A DNA stretch of 19,096 bases from UBA8752 sp965659115 (GCA_965659115.1 CBFHUP010000049.1:1-19096), one strand, 5' to 3'; shown: positions 1-7,104, numbered from the stretch's first letter. Notes: generated by a model not told the origin, from the sequence alone. A program made the numbers and translations.

Positions 1-15
1 GTCCCGCTCTGGGCA
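1..15 (+). tRNA. 3' end of a tRNA (partial, probably tRNA-Leu)
   Basis: The first 15 bases look like the end of a T-arm plus acceptor stem. They match the 3' end of the complete tRNA-Leu(CAG) at 8645-8659 at all but one position (C instead of T at 14). The T-stem 3' strand is at 3-7, the acceptor 3' strand at 8-14 and the discriminator A at 15; CCA is not encoded, as in the second tRNA. The rest of the gene lies left of the window, so the isotype is an inference from this similarity. A terminator hairpin follows directly. Confidence 0.7.
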
Positions 16-30
16 CTAGCACAAGAGTAG

Positions 31-59
31 AAAGGCCGCGATTACCGCGGCTTTTCTCG
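31..59 (+). terminator. Rho-independent terminator after the partial tRNA
   Basis: A 10-bp stem with one G-U pair joins 31-40 to 46-55 around the 5-base loop 41-45. Its core is GCCGCG/CGCGGC, followed by a T-rich stretch. It sits 16 bases after the tRNA end and most simply ends the tRNA transcript. The A-run on the other side means it could also end the minus-strand terminase-like gene whose stop is at 107. Confidence 0.7.
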
Positions 60-106
60 TTTTACACCTTCGCAATGGGCCCGTAGTGGGCCCGCTCTTG
101 CAACGA

Positions 107-439
107 CTACAGGAAATCAGGGTCGTAAGCTGGCGCCCCAAGCGCGTCCACAGCTTTTTTCGCCTTTACACTGAGCCCGAGCTCTTTCAGGACGTTGAAA
201 TACTTGAGGCGCGTCTCTTGAAGGCACTTATGGGCAGGATGTTCCCGAATCATTGTATTCCCCTCCCGGCTGATAGTGGTGTAAGTAATGCCCTCCAGGT
301 CAACGGTACTCTGTAGCTGCTCCAGCTCCTCTCGGAGCACGGCTGCCATATCAAGGAGCTCGTTGAGTCCTGTTGTATTGATGCCCGCAGCGGTGCAGTC
401 ATTGAGAATCTGTTGTCGATATTGAATGCGTGTAGTCAT
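107..439 (-). CDS. Phage terminase small subunit, P27-like (orphan)
   Basis: The 110-residue product resembles P27-family small terminase subunits, the DNA-recognition part of phage packaging motors. A helical N-terminal half precedes a C-terminal block with the family-like pattern REHPAHKCLQETR, then KELGLS and a basic KAKK stretch. P27 proteins are usually somewhat longer (about 110-160 residues), so this may be complete. I chose ATG at 439; a GTG two codons upstream at 445 is the alternative. No large terminase, portal or integrase gene is nearby, and the gene points toward the tRNA end. It therefore looks like a remnant or satellite of an element that inserted next to the tRNA. Assignment is by motif reading only. 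Confidence 0.6.
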   Translation of the reverse strand: MTTRIQYRQQILNDCTAAGINTTGLNELLDMAAVLREELEQLQSTVDLEGITYTTISREGNTMIREHPAHKCLQETRLKYFNVLKELGLSVKAKKAVDALGAPAYDPDFL

Positions 440-561
440 ACCCACGAGTTACCACAAAGACCAGTTACACGCCAGCACTTTACACGCTTGACACCGGCGA
501 TGTCCCACGCTGACAAAGTCTTTTTGGCGACTGCCTACCCCAGAGCGATCTTGAAGGCACC

Positions 562-1161
562 ATGAAACGCTTTCTCGCTTGCCTGGCGCTTTGCGCCTCT
601 CTCTCTGCCTCTGCTCAAGATGACAACTGCACTGTGCTTGGCATCCAAGATCTCACACAGATGGTCTTCGAACTCCAAGCCCAGCTCAATGCTCAAAATG
701 CCACCATTGATAGTTTGCAGAATGCCGCGATGACTCGAGATGCTGTCCGTGCCATCGTAAGGGGCGAAGCAGCTGTCGGCGGTTCTGTTGGCTTTATCGA
801 CCTCACTTTTGCCAACCTCTCTGGTGCCGACCTCGCTGGTGCCGACCTCTCTGGTGCCGACTTCTCCGGTGCCAACCTCTCTGGTGCCTACCTCGCTGGT
901 ACCGGCCTCCCTGGTGCCGACTTCTCCGGTGCCAACCTCTCTGGTGCCGACCTCACTTTTGCCAACCTCTCTGGTGCCAACCTCTCTGGTGCCGACCTCT
1001 CTAATGCCGAACTCTATGGTGCCGACCTTTTTGGTGCCAACCTCTTTGGTGCCATTATGAGCTGCCTTATAAACTGCCCGGTTAGTCTCCCATCAGGCTA
1101 CATCTGCGTACCAGATCCAGACTGTGGGGGGTCATCCCGCTACCGCATCGTAGAAGAATAA
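562..1161 (+). CDS. Secreted pentapeptide-repeat protein
   Basis: The 199-residue protein starts with a clear signal peptide (MKRFLACLALCASLSASAQ, cleavage after about residue 19). Residues about 30-55 are a Leu/Gln-rich helix that could form a short coiled coil. Residues 80-164 are exactly 17 uninterrupted pentapeptide repeats of the A(D/N)LSG type, which fold as a right-handed quadrilateral beta-helix. The tail has four cysteines in SCLINCPV and CVPDPDC, probably disulfide-bonded outside the cytoplasm. The sequence has no T9SS sorting tail. The function is unknown; the solenoid suggests a binding or structural surface role. The repeat DNA is nearly identical from unit to unit, so the array is probably young. 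The gene shares its first codons and its 3' flank with the next gene. Confidence 0.85.
   Translation: MKRFLACLALCASLSASAQDDNCTVLGIQDLTQMVFELQAQLNAQNATIDSLQNAAMTRDAVRAIVRGEAAVGGSVGFIDLTFANLSGADLAGADLSGADFSGANLSGAYLAGTGLPGADFSGANLSGADLTFANLSGANLSGADLSNAELYGADLFGANLFGAIMSCLINCPVSLPSGYICVPDPDCGGSSRYRIVEE
799..1053 (+). repeat. 17 tandem 15-bp units encoding pentapeptides
   Basis: The consensus unit is GACCTCTCTGGTGCC, repeated 17 times in register with no indels (255 bp). Higher-order copies are visible. A 38-bp block at 851-888 recurs at 911-948, 60 bp (4 units) away. The block starting GACCTCACTTTTGCC at 799 recurs at 949, 150 bp (10 units) away. This points to expansion by unequal exchange or slippage of multi-unit blocks. 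Confidence 0.9.
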
Positions 1162-1175
1162 CCCACCGCCCGCCT
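1159..1175. repeat. 17-bp direct repeat, copy 1 (3' flank of pentapeptide gene)
   Basis: TAACCCACCGCCCGCCT starts with the stop codon of the pentapeptide gene and is identical to 1879-1895, which starts with the stop codon of the next gene. On the minus strand the second copy encodes the RRAVG end of another small gene. Copy 1 may therefore be the remnant of a lost duplicate of that gene. Confidence 0.8.
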
Positions 1176-1233
1176 AGCCCCCCCACTTCGCCAGCGGCAT
1201 GGCATTCTGCGCTTGCGGTGCGAACTTGGCAGC

Positions 1234-1881
1234 ATGAAACATCTACTTGCTTGCCTGGCGATCCTTGCCGCGTTCAACGTCACCGCTCAGGTTGACGGCT
1301 TCCAGCTTCCGTACAATCCCGATGTGGAGCCTGATGGCTATATCGGCGTAGCTGACATCCTAGAGTTGCTTGTGATGTTTGGGTCGGAGTTTAGTCCTGA
1401 CGACATCTATACCAATGATGACAGCACACATATTGTGATGAATGTTGGCTCGATGACGTATCCGGAATGTGAATACACTTGCCAGTTCACTCTCCCAGGA
1501 TCATGGCGAGTGGCAACAATTGCAGATGCTGGAGGCGCTTGGCCAGAAATCATGAATGACTTCGGGTGGATCAATCAGATTGATGGAACAATGGGAAGAG
1601 CTGAATCCGGTGATTGGCGTAAACACAGATTTGGCGGCGGTTCAGGTGTTTACAAAGGCGACGAGATCAAGATGACACAGAGCATTATAGTAACTGGAGG
1701 GTGTTACTGCGCCACCCAAGAGCGGCCCAAGGTGGAGTACCAATATTGCTCGCAGTGTACTGAAGCCAATTTCCAACCTTGCGTAGACGCGTGGTTACAA
1801 CAAGGCTATTATCCAATTGGCAGCATCGTTAATGATGCGGGTGGTTGTCTCACACAAGCCTTCTGGCGCTGGGCCGACTAA
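1234..1881 (+). CDS. Secreted Cys-rich protein with a dockerin-like loop
   Basis: I chose the ATG at 1234 because it begins a typical signal peptide (MKHLLACLAILAAFNVTAQ); a TTG at 1213 only adds residues ahead of it. The mature part opens with a short Ca-binding, dockerin/EF-hand-like segment, NPDVEPDGYIGVADI (about residues 28-42), followed by a Leu-rich helix. Such single loops near the N-terminus recur in secreted proteins of marine Bacteroidota. The rest is an unrecognised domain with paired cysteines (CEYTC, CYC, CSQC and others) and many aromatic residues, probably a disulfide-rich extracellular fold. There is no T9SS tail. The 5' end and 3' flank match those of the preceding pentapeptide gene although the mature regions are unrelated. 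Confidence 0.75.
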   Translation: MKHLLACLAILAAFNVTAQVDGFQLPYNPDVEPDGYIGVADILELLVMFGSEFSPDDIYTNDDSTHIVMNVGSMTYPECEYTCQFTLPGSWRVATIADAGGAWPEIMNDFGWINQIDGTMGRAESGDWRKHRFGGGSGVYKGDEIKMTQSIIVTGGCYCATQERPKVEYQYCSQCTEANFQPCVDAWLQQGYYPIGSIVNDAGGCLTQAFWRWAD

Positions 1882-1895
1882 CCCACCGCCCGCCT
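1879..1895. repeat. 17-bp direct repeat, copy 2
   Basis: Identical to 1159-1175. This copy overlaps both the stop codon of the plus-strand Cys-rich gene and the last codons (RRAVG, stop) of the minus-strand small gene, so it is the better candidate for the original context. Confidence 0.8.
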
Positions 1896-2021
1896 GACGG
1901 CCTCGATGCCTTCAGCGGTAAAATCTCCATCCTCCTCCAGCTGCTGCATGATGCGCTCGCGCTCCTGCTGGCTTGGAATCCTTCGAATGATATGCGCGGC
2001 TTGCGCTATGCGGTCGTGGGT

Positions 2022-2113
2022 GTGATCCATGCCCAATGATGGGCGCTGGATGGATGCGCGCGGCGCGGTGATCCATGCCCAAGGATGGGCGTTGGATGGA
2101 TGCGTGCGTCGCG
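2022..2113. repeat. Two tandem 46-bp hairpin-forming repeats
   Basis: Units 2022-2067 and 2068-2113 agree at 42 of 46 positions. Each holds an inverted repeat: ATCCA and GCCCA pair with TGGGC and TGGAT around a short loop (ATGA or AGGA). They are GC-rich and end in a CGCG-type stretch. The shape resembles REP-like or palindromic intergenic repeats. They lie inside the minus-strand small gene and shift its frame. No transposase is nearby. Confidence 0.8.
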
Positions 2114-2266
2114 CGGGCTTGGTGTTGGCATGCAGTGCTGCTGCAGTCGCATTTTGCGGCTTGAAGGCCACGCCAATTTGGACACGTCCAGCTCCGAAAG
2201 CTCCTTTGACGTCTTGGCCTCCGTGTCCATAGTACACGTTTAAACACCTATAAATCAGTGAGTTGA

Positions 2267-2299
2267 ATTGCAATTAATTCACGGCCGTTGTTAAATTTG
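2267..2299 (+). promoter_or_regulatory. Probable amtB promoter (Bacteroidota -33/-7 type)
   Basis: TAAATTTG at 2292-2299 fits the TAnnTTTG -7 consensus. ATTG at 2267-2270 could be the -33 element, with a 21-bp spacer. The start codon is at 2334, leaving a short leader. A perfect palindrome AATTGCAATT (2266-2275) overlaps the -33 region and could be an operator, though no regulator is identified. Confidence 0.45.
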
Positions 2300-2333
2300 T
2301 TGCGCCTTGGACCGTGCGCAATGAAATCTTGAA

Positions 2334-3626
2334 ATGGGTAGGAAAGTCAATTTTATCGTGTTGACCGCATTGGTCATTGTGGCCTTCATCTTGGGCATCA
2401 CCGCCAGTCCGGGATTGACATGGACCGAGGCCATCGAATCGCAACCTGGCGACGTAGCGTGGATGGTGGTCGCCAGTGCATTTGTGCTCTTGATGACCCC
2501 AGGTCTTGCCTTCTTCTATGGCGGTATGGTCGATCGGAAAAATGTGATTTCCACAATGCTGCAGAGCTTCGTTGCCCTGGGCGTCATCAGCATTCTCTGG
2601 GTTGTGGTCGGCTTTAGTCTTTGCTTTGGCGACTCCATCGCTGGCATCATTGGCAACCCGCTGACTTTCTTGAACTTCAAAGGGGTTGGGGCGACACCGC
2701 ATCCACAGATTGGGAGCAGCATCCCTTTTCTATTGTTTGCCTTGTTTCAATTGAAATTCGCCATCATCACCCCCGCGCTGATTACGGGCAGCATGGCCGG
2801 CCGGATTCGGTTTCGCAGCTACATCCTGTTCATGGTGTTGTTCTCCCTTTTGATTTATGCCCCTCTGGCGCACATGACCTGGCACCCTGAAGGCCTGCTG
2901 ATGAAATTGGGGGTGCTCGACTTTGCTGGAGGTACTGTGGTTCACATGTCTGCTGGCTTTGCTGCATTGGCAGGTGCCGTCTTCCTGGGTCCCCGAAAGA
3001 ATGCAAGGCTTGAACACGCCAACATCCCATTCATCATTCTGGGAACGGGTTTGTTGTGGTTCGGGTGGTTCGGATTCAATGCAGGATCGGCACTCGGTGC
3101 GAATGAAGATGCCGTTTTGGCCTTTGCCAACACCCACTTTGCCTCAGCTGCCGGCATGATCACTTGGATATTCTTTGAGCGGTTTCAAGGCCGAAAAATG
3201 AATGCTGTGGGCGCCTGCATTGGAGCGATTGTAGGTCTTGTGGCCATCACGCCCGCTGCTGGATTCGTGTCGGTACATGAGAGCATCCTCATTGGCTTCA
3301 TTGCAGCATTGGTTTCAAACTGGGCCATATCTCGCCAGAAAAAGAGCGGATTGGACGACACCCTCGACGTCTTCCCTTCCCACGGCGTAGGGGGCATGGT
3401 GGGCATGGTGTTGACCGGTGTGTTTGCGGCGGAAGTGGGATTGACTTCTGGAGTGCACACCACATTCATGTGGCACCTCATCGCCTTGGTGGGGGTGGCT
3501 GTCTTCACCTTTGGCGGCAGCTACCTCATTTTCACTGTGGTCGACCTCATCATCCCCATGCGCGTGAGCGGATGGCAAGAAACCTTGGGCCTCGATGAGA
3601 GCCAGCACGGAGAGCAGCTGGACTGA
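2334..3626 (+). CDS. amtB: Ammonium transporter AmtB
   Basis: This 430-residue inner-membrane channel protein of the Amt/Mep/Rh family conducts ammonia/ammonium. About eleven hydrophobic helices follow an N-terminal anchor. The two pore histidines are visible as H204 in GGTVVHMSAG and H350 in FPSHGVGG, along with the conserved MTPGLAFFYGGM segment (about 54-65). The C-terminal tail ends in the conserved LGLD..QHGE pattern, the part that contacts PII proteins. Length is normal for the family. No glnK/PII gene follows; the next plus-strand gene is an unrelated helicase with its own promoter box. It is probably transcribed alone from the promoter at 2267-2299. Confidence 0.96.
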   Translation: MGRKVNFIVLTALVIVAFILGITASPGLTWTEAIESQPGDVAWMVVASAFVLLMTPGLAFFYGGMVDRKNVISTMLQSFVALGVISILWVVVGFSLCFGDSIAGIIGNPLTFLNFKGVGATPHPQIGSSIPFLLFALFQLKFAIITPALITGSMAGRIRFRSYILFMVLFSLLIYAPLAHMTWHPEGLLMKLGVLDFAGGTVVHMSAGFAALAGAVFLGPRKNARLEHANIPFIILGTGLLWFGWFGFNAGSALGANEDAVLAFANTHFASAAGMITWIFFERFQGRKMNAVGACIGAIVGLVAITPAAGFVSVHESILIGFIAALVSNWAISRQKKSGLDDTLDVFPSHGVGGMVGMVLTGVFAAEVGLTSGVHTTFMWHLIALVGVAVFTFGGSYLIFTVVDLIIPMRVSGWQETLGLDESQHGEQLD

Positions 3627-3698
3627 CCCTCCTCCACAACATCGGTAAAACGGCAGCCAACTTCTGCTCATTCGTCGTGAATGCCCGACTTGGAGCTC

Positions 3699-3706
3699 TA
3701 TCTTTG
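3699..3706 (+). promoter_or_regulatory. -7 promoter box of the helicase gene
   Basis: TATCTTTG is an exact match to TAnnTTTG. It lies 27 bp before the first possible TTG start at 3733. No convincing -33 TTTG lies at the usual 19-21 bp distance, so the call rests on the -7 box and position. Confidence 0.45.
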
Positions 3707-3732
3707 CACCATACGGCGCAGGCGTATTCCCA

Positions 3733-5178
3733 TTGTGGTTGAATCATGAAACGGCGCCAAACCCAATTCCTTTGACAGATTTCAATTCGCTCGGTCTGAG
3801 CGAACCCATCATGCAGGCCCTCGTTCCATTAGGCTACGAGACCCCTACCCCCATTCAAGCTCAAGCCATTCCTTACGTTCTCGACGGACGTGATGTACTG
3901 GGTGTGGCCCAAACCGGAACCGGCAAGACGGCAGCATTCTCGCTGCCCATGCTGCACCGGCTCAACCGACAACCTCAAAGAGAGGGCCACCGCCCCATTC
4001 GGGGACTCGTTTTGAGCCCGACCCGCGAGCTTTCCGCTCAAATCGGAGAGAGCATCCGAGACTACACCCCGAATTTGCCCATTACCCATACCGTCATCTT
4101 TGGCGGGGTAAAGCAAGGCAAGCAAGTGGCTGCGCTCCGGCGCGGTGTAGACATTGTGGTGGCCACACCAGGCCGATTGCTTGACCTCATTGACCAAGGC
4201 CACATCAACCTGCGGCACCTCGAGTACTTCGTGCTCGACGAGGCAGACACCATGCTCGACATGGGGTTCATTCACGACATCCGGAAGGTGATCAAGTTGC
4301 TGCCACCCCGGCGCCAATCTCTGTTCTTCTCGGCGACCATGCCTCAGAACATTCAAGAGCTGGCCGATACCATCTTGATCGATCCGGTCACCGTGGAGGT
4401 TGAACGCCGCAGTTCTGCCGCAGAGACCGTGGACCAGCGGGTCTATTTTGTGCGTCAGGCAGAAAAAAAGCACCTCTTGGTCGACGTCTTGAAGGCACCT
4501 GATGTGTCCAGCGCACTCGTGTTCACACGCACGAAGTATGGCGCGGACAAATTGGTGAGGCACTTGCGCAAACAAGGGGTGCGGGCCGAAGCCATCCATG
4601 GCAATAAATCCCAACCGCAGCGCGAGAAAGCCATGAAGGCGTTCAAACGGGGCGACCTTGGCGTTTTGGTGGCGACTGACATCGCAGCGCGGGGCATTGA
4701 TGTGGACGAATTGAGCCATGTGGTCAACTTCGAAATCCCGAACATTCCCGAGACCTATGTGCACCGCATTGGCCGCACAGGTCGTGCTGGAGCAAACGGC
4801 ATTGCCATCTCGTTTTGCAACGAAGACGACGAACGGGTCTACTTGCGCGACATTCAGCGGTTGATCCGGCGCGAGGTTCCGCTCTATATCGAGCATGACT
4901 ACCACTTGGCCATGCCCCCCATACCATTGGACTCCGGCAAGCCGACCAACAGCGGCGGCAGCGGAAAAAGCGGGGGCCGTGGCAAGGGCGGAAAACGCGG
5001 CGGACCATCGCGTGGCCGAAATGGCCGTGGCGGCCAAGGAGGACATGGCGGTGGCCAAGGAGGACACCGGTCAGGCTCAGGCGGAGCCGGTGGCTCAGGC
5101 CAACGTCGCAACAAGCGCAGGCGGCCTGGAGGCGGTGGTGACCGACCCAATGGCGGCCAAAGGCAAGGCCAAGGCTGA
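3733..5178 (+). CDS. DEAD-box ATP-dependent RNA helicase (RhlE-like)
   Basis: A cytoplasmic RNA helicase that unwinds RNA duplexes using ATP. In order: Q motif (FNSLGLSEPI...PTPIQ, residues 17-42), Walker A AQTGTGKT (59-66), PTREL (96-100), TPGRL, DEAD (169-172), SAT (200-202), ATDIAARGID (314-323) and HRIGRTGR (344-351). From about residue 403 the tail is a low-complexity Gly/Arg/Lys/Gln RNA-binding extension. The start is uncertain. No in-frame ATG precedes the Q motif, so a TTG at 3733, 3739 or 3772 must serve. TTG 3772 would give the family-typical start MTDFNSLGL. An out-of-frame mini-ORF (3746-3775, MKRRQTQFL) ends with a TGA overlapping that TTG. The role is probably ribosome assembly or RNA decay, often cold-related in this family. 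Confidence 0.95.
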   Translation: MWLNHETAPNPIPLTDFNSLGLSEPIMQALVPLGYETPTPIQAQAIPYVLDGRDVLGVAQTGTGKTAAFSLPMLHRLNRQPQREGHRPIRGLVLSPTRELSAQIGESIRDYTPNLPITHTVIFGGVKQGKQVAALRRGVDIVVATPGRLLDLIDQGHINLRHLEYFVLDEADTMLDMGFIHDIRKVIKLLPPRRQSLFFSATMPQNIQELADTILIDPVTVEVERRSSAAETVDQRVYFVRQAEKKHLLVDVLKAPDVSSALVFTRTKYGADKLVRHLRKQGVRAEAIHGNKSQPQREKAMKAFKRGDLGVLVATDIAARGIDVDELSHVVNFEIPNIPETYVHRIGRTGRAGANGIAISFCNEDDERVYLRDIQRLIRREVPLYIEHDYHLAMPPIPLDSGKPTNSGGSGKSGGRGKGGKRGGPSRGRNGRGGQGGHGGGQGGHRSGSGGAGGSGQRRNKRRRPGGGGDRPNGGQRQGQG

Positions 5179-5358
5179 GCATGAACACCTCACTTATGTG
5201 AGCTCCTTCCGGTTGAACACGACGTCCTAACCCATTTTCTTGGGGTTTGTGTCCCTGCTGCAACCTCATCGAACTGCTCCAGTTTCGACGCCATGTGCAA
5301 GGGATGGAGCGATGCAGTTGCCGCGTCACCTTTCACAGGAAGGTTACCTTGTTCTTCA

Positions 5359-7071
5359 ATGCAGCGATTTATCCCTTCTATCGGCTGGCTGAAGTCGTAC
5401 AATAGGAGCGACCTTATGGGAGACCTCCCAGCGGGTCTGACCGTAGGGGTCATGCTGATTCCCCAAGGAATGGCTTACGCCTTGATCGCAGGCCTGCCTG
5501 TGGTCTACGGCCTCTACGCCGCCCTTGTGCCACAAGTGGTCTATGCCTTTCTGGGCAGTTCACGCCAGCTTGCTGTTGGCCCTGTTGCCATGGACTCTCT
5601 GCTCGTGGCTTCAGGCCTCACCGGCCTTGCTGTGGCCGGCTCTGACCGATACATCGAATTGGCCTTGCTGCTGGCCTTTATGATGGGCGCGCTTCAGTGG
5701 CTGCTCGGGATGCTGCGCATGGGCTTTCTGGCGCGGTTTCTGTCACGGCCTGTCATCAGTGGTTTCACGAGTGCGGCTGCCTTGATCATCGCATTGAACC
5801 AACTGCCAAGCTTGCTGGGCATCCAAATGGGCCGCAGCGCACAACTTCATGAACTTGTATTCGGTGCCGCACGGGCCATAGGCAACAGCCACCTTCCAAC
5901 GGTGGTGCTGTCCGCCTCCGCCGTCGCGGCCTTGTTTGCCTTGCGCCGATGGGCCCCTCGCGCGCCTGCAGCGCTCGTTGTGGTCGCCGCTGGCATTGGC
6001 GTGGTGGCCTTTGCTGGAGCCGAAACCCAAGGTATCCGCACCATTGGCGCCATTCCCTCGGGACTGCCTGGCTTTCGCATGCCCGGCCTGGTTTGGGAGG
6101 ACATTCGCACCCTGGCGCCCATGGCCATCACCATTGCCCTGATCGCGTTCGTGGAAGCCTTCAGTATTGCGCAAGCTGTTGCCCAGCGCCGGGGCGATCA
6201 TGACCTCGATGCCAACCAAGAACTTCGCGCACTGGGCCTGTCCAACTTCTTGGGCTCCATGTTCGGCGCCTACCCCACCACAGGTGGATTCTCGAGGACT
6301 GCGGTCAACGAGCGGGCAGGCGCTGTGACCGGCGTCAGCGCCTTGATTTCCGCTGCAGTGGTGGGCTTGACTTTGGCGTTTCTGACCCCCGTCTTTCGCC
6401 ACCTGCCCCAATCTGTTCTCGGCGCCATCATCGTCGTTGCTGTCGTTGGGCTGGTCGATGTGCGCTATGCCCGGATTTTGTGGCGAAGCCACCGAGAAGA
6501 AGCCCTTTTGCTCGCCGCCACTTTTGCGCTGACTGCTTTTAGCGGCATGGTTTCCGGCATCGCAGCAGGCGTGGTGTTGAGCTTGTTGTTGACCTTGTTC
6601 AGAAGTACACGGCCACATGCGGCCGAGTTGGGCGCCATTGCTGGCATTTACCGCAACGTAGATCGCTTTCCAGAGGCAACACTACTTCCCGGGTGGCTGA
6701 TTGTGCGTTACGACGGGCCCCTGCACTATGCCAGTCAGGCCCATTTCAAGGAATTCCTGCAGGATCGAATCCGCGCACGAGGTGATGCACAGGCGGTTCA
6801 CACCATCCTACTTCACGCGGAATCCATTCCATACATAGATGCATCTGGCTGCGCCATGCTGGCTGATTTGCTCGACGAATGGCAAGAACACAACATCACC
6901 TTTAAACTCGCAGGGGCGATCGGCCCGACGCGCGACGCTCTGCACCGTTCTGGCCTGATGGAACGGATTGGCGCCCCCCATTTTCACACCAATGTCGAGG
7001 CCGCCTTGCAAGAACAAGACAACAGCCAACATCAGCAAATCGCCACCCAAACGGCCCTTTCTGAAGGGTAA
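5359..7071 (+). CDS. SulP-family anion transporter with STAS domain
   Basis: The 570-residue inner-membrane transporter carries an inorganic anion, either sulfate or bicarbonate; sequence reading cannot separate these. The N-terminal family motif GLTVGVMLIPQGMAYALIAG occupies about residues 26-45, followed by VYGLYAALVP. Some 10-12 membrane helices run to about residue 420. A cytoplasmic STAS domain follows (about 432-545) with its IDASG loop near 493-497. I chose ATG 5359 because the residues after it match the usual N-terminus of the family; ATG 5293 would add 22 atypical residues. The gene is followed 33 bp later by the persulfide dioxygenase gene. That spacing and the known pairing of SulP genes with sulfur-oxidising enzymes favour a sulfur-anion role (inference). 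Confidence 0.92.
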   Translation: MQRFIPSIGWLKSYNRSDLMGDLPAGLTVGVMLIPQGMAYALIAGLPVVYGLYAALVPQVVYAFLGSSRQLAVGPVAMDSLLVASGLTGLAVAGSDRYIELALLLAFMMGALQWLLGMLRMGFLARFLSRPVISGFTSAAALIIALNQLPSLLGIQMGRSAQLHELVFGAARAIGNSHLPTVVLSASAVAALFALRRWAPRAPAALVVVAAGIGVVAFAGAETQGIRTIGAIPSGLPGFRMPGLVWEDIRTLAPMAITIALIAFVEAFSIAQAVAQRRGDHDLDANQELRALGLSNFLGSMFGAYPTTGGFSRTAVNERAGAVTGVSALISAAVVGLTLAFLTPVFRHLPQSVLGAIIVVAVVGLVDVRYARILWRSHREEALLLAATFALTAFSGMVSGIAAGVVLSLLLTLFRSTRPHAAELGAIAGIYRNVDRFPEATLLPGWLIVRYDGPLHYASQAHFKEFLQDRIRARGDAQAVHTILLHAESIPYIDASGCAMLADLLDEWQEHNITFKLAGAIGPTRDALHRSGLMERIGAPHFHTNVEAALQEQDNSQHQQIATQTALSEG

Positions 7072-7077
7072 TCACCC

Positions 7078-7085
7078 CATCTTTG
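7078..7085 (+). promoter_or_regulatory. Possible -7 box before the persulfide dioxygenase gene
   Basis: CATCTTTG differs from TAnnTTTG only at its first base. It lies 19 bp before the ATG at 7105, just after the SulP stop. It could allow separate expression, or the gene could simply be read through from the SulP gene. Confidence 0.25.
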
Positions 7086-7104
7086 TTGCCGAAATTCGAA
7101 CCAC

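Larger units (their letters stand above)
1878..2230 (-). pseudogene. Small gene of unknown function, disrupted by two 46-bp repeats
   Basis: An ATG at 2230 opens a protein-like stretch (MDTEAKTSKELSELDVSK...). In a different frame the minus strand ends with a convincing helical C-terminus: RIPSQQERERIMQQLEEDGD, then FTAEGIEAVRRAVG and a TAG at 1878-1880. Between them lie two 46-bp repeats (92 bp, not a multiple of 3). Removing exactly 2022-2113 joins the two parts in frame as an 86-codon gene. An uninterrupted frame does run from about 2273 to 1878, but its middle is just translated repeat. No family recognised. The alternative is that the frame open through the repeat is the real, repeat-containing gene. 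The 3' end overlaps the stop of the plus-strand secreted gene. Confidence 0.4.

Noticed and set aside
788..1060. Open frame encoding (LVPTS)n overlapping the pentapeptide gene
   Set aside because: It is the out-of-frame reading of the 15-bp repeats; period 15 keeps every frame open. The real frame has a signal peptide and the known A(D/N)LSG repeat.
1159..1895. 17-bp repeats as integron attC sites
   Set aside because: They lack the paired core sites and the imperfect palindrome expected of attC, and no integrase gene is visible.
2022..2113. The 46-bp repeats as a CRISPR array
   Set aside because: Only two adjacent copies with no spacers between them and no cas genes.
3829..5067. 412-codon minus-strand open frame opposite the helicase gene
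   Set aside because: It lies wholly antisense to strongly conserved helicase motifs, its translation has no recognisable domain, and such frames are common opposite GC-rich genes.
5189..5202. CTCAC-TTAT-GTGAG hairpin after the helicase gene as a terminator
   Set aside because: Only five base pairs and no T-run follows.
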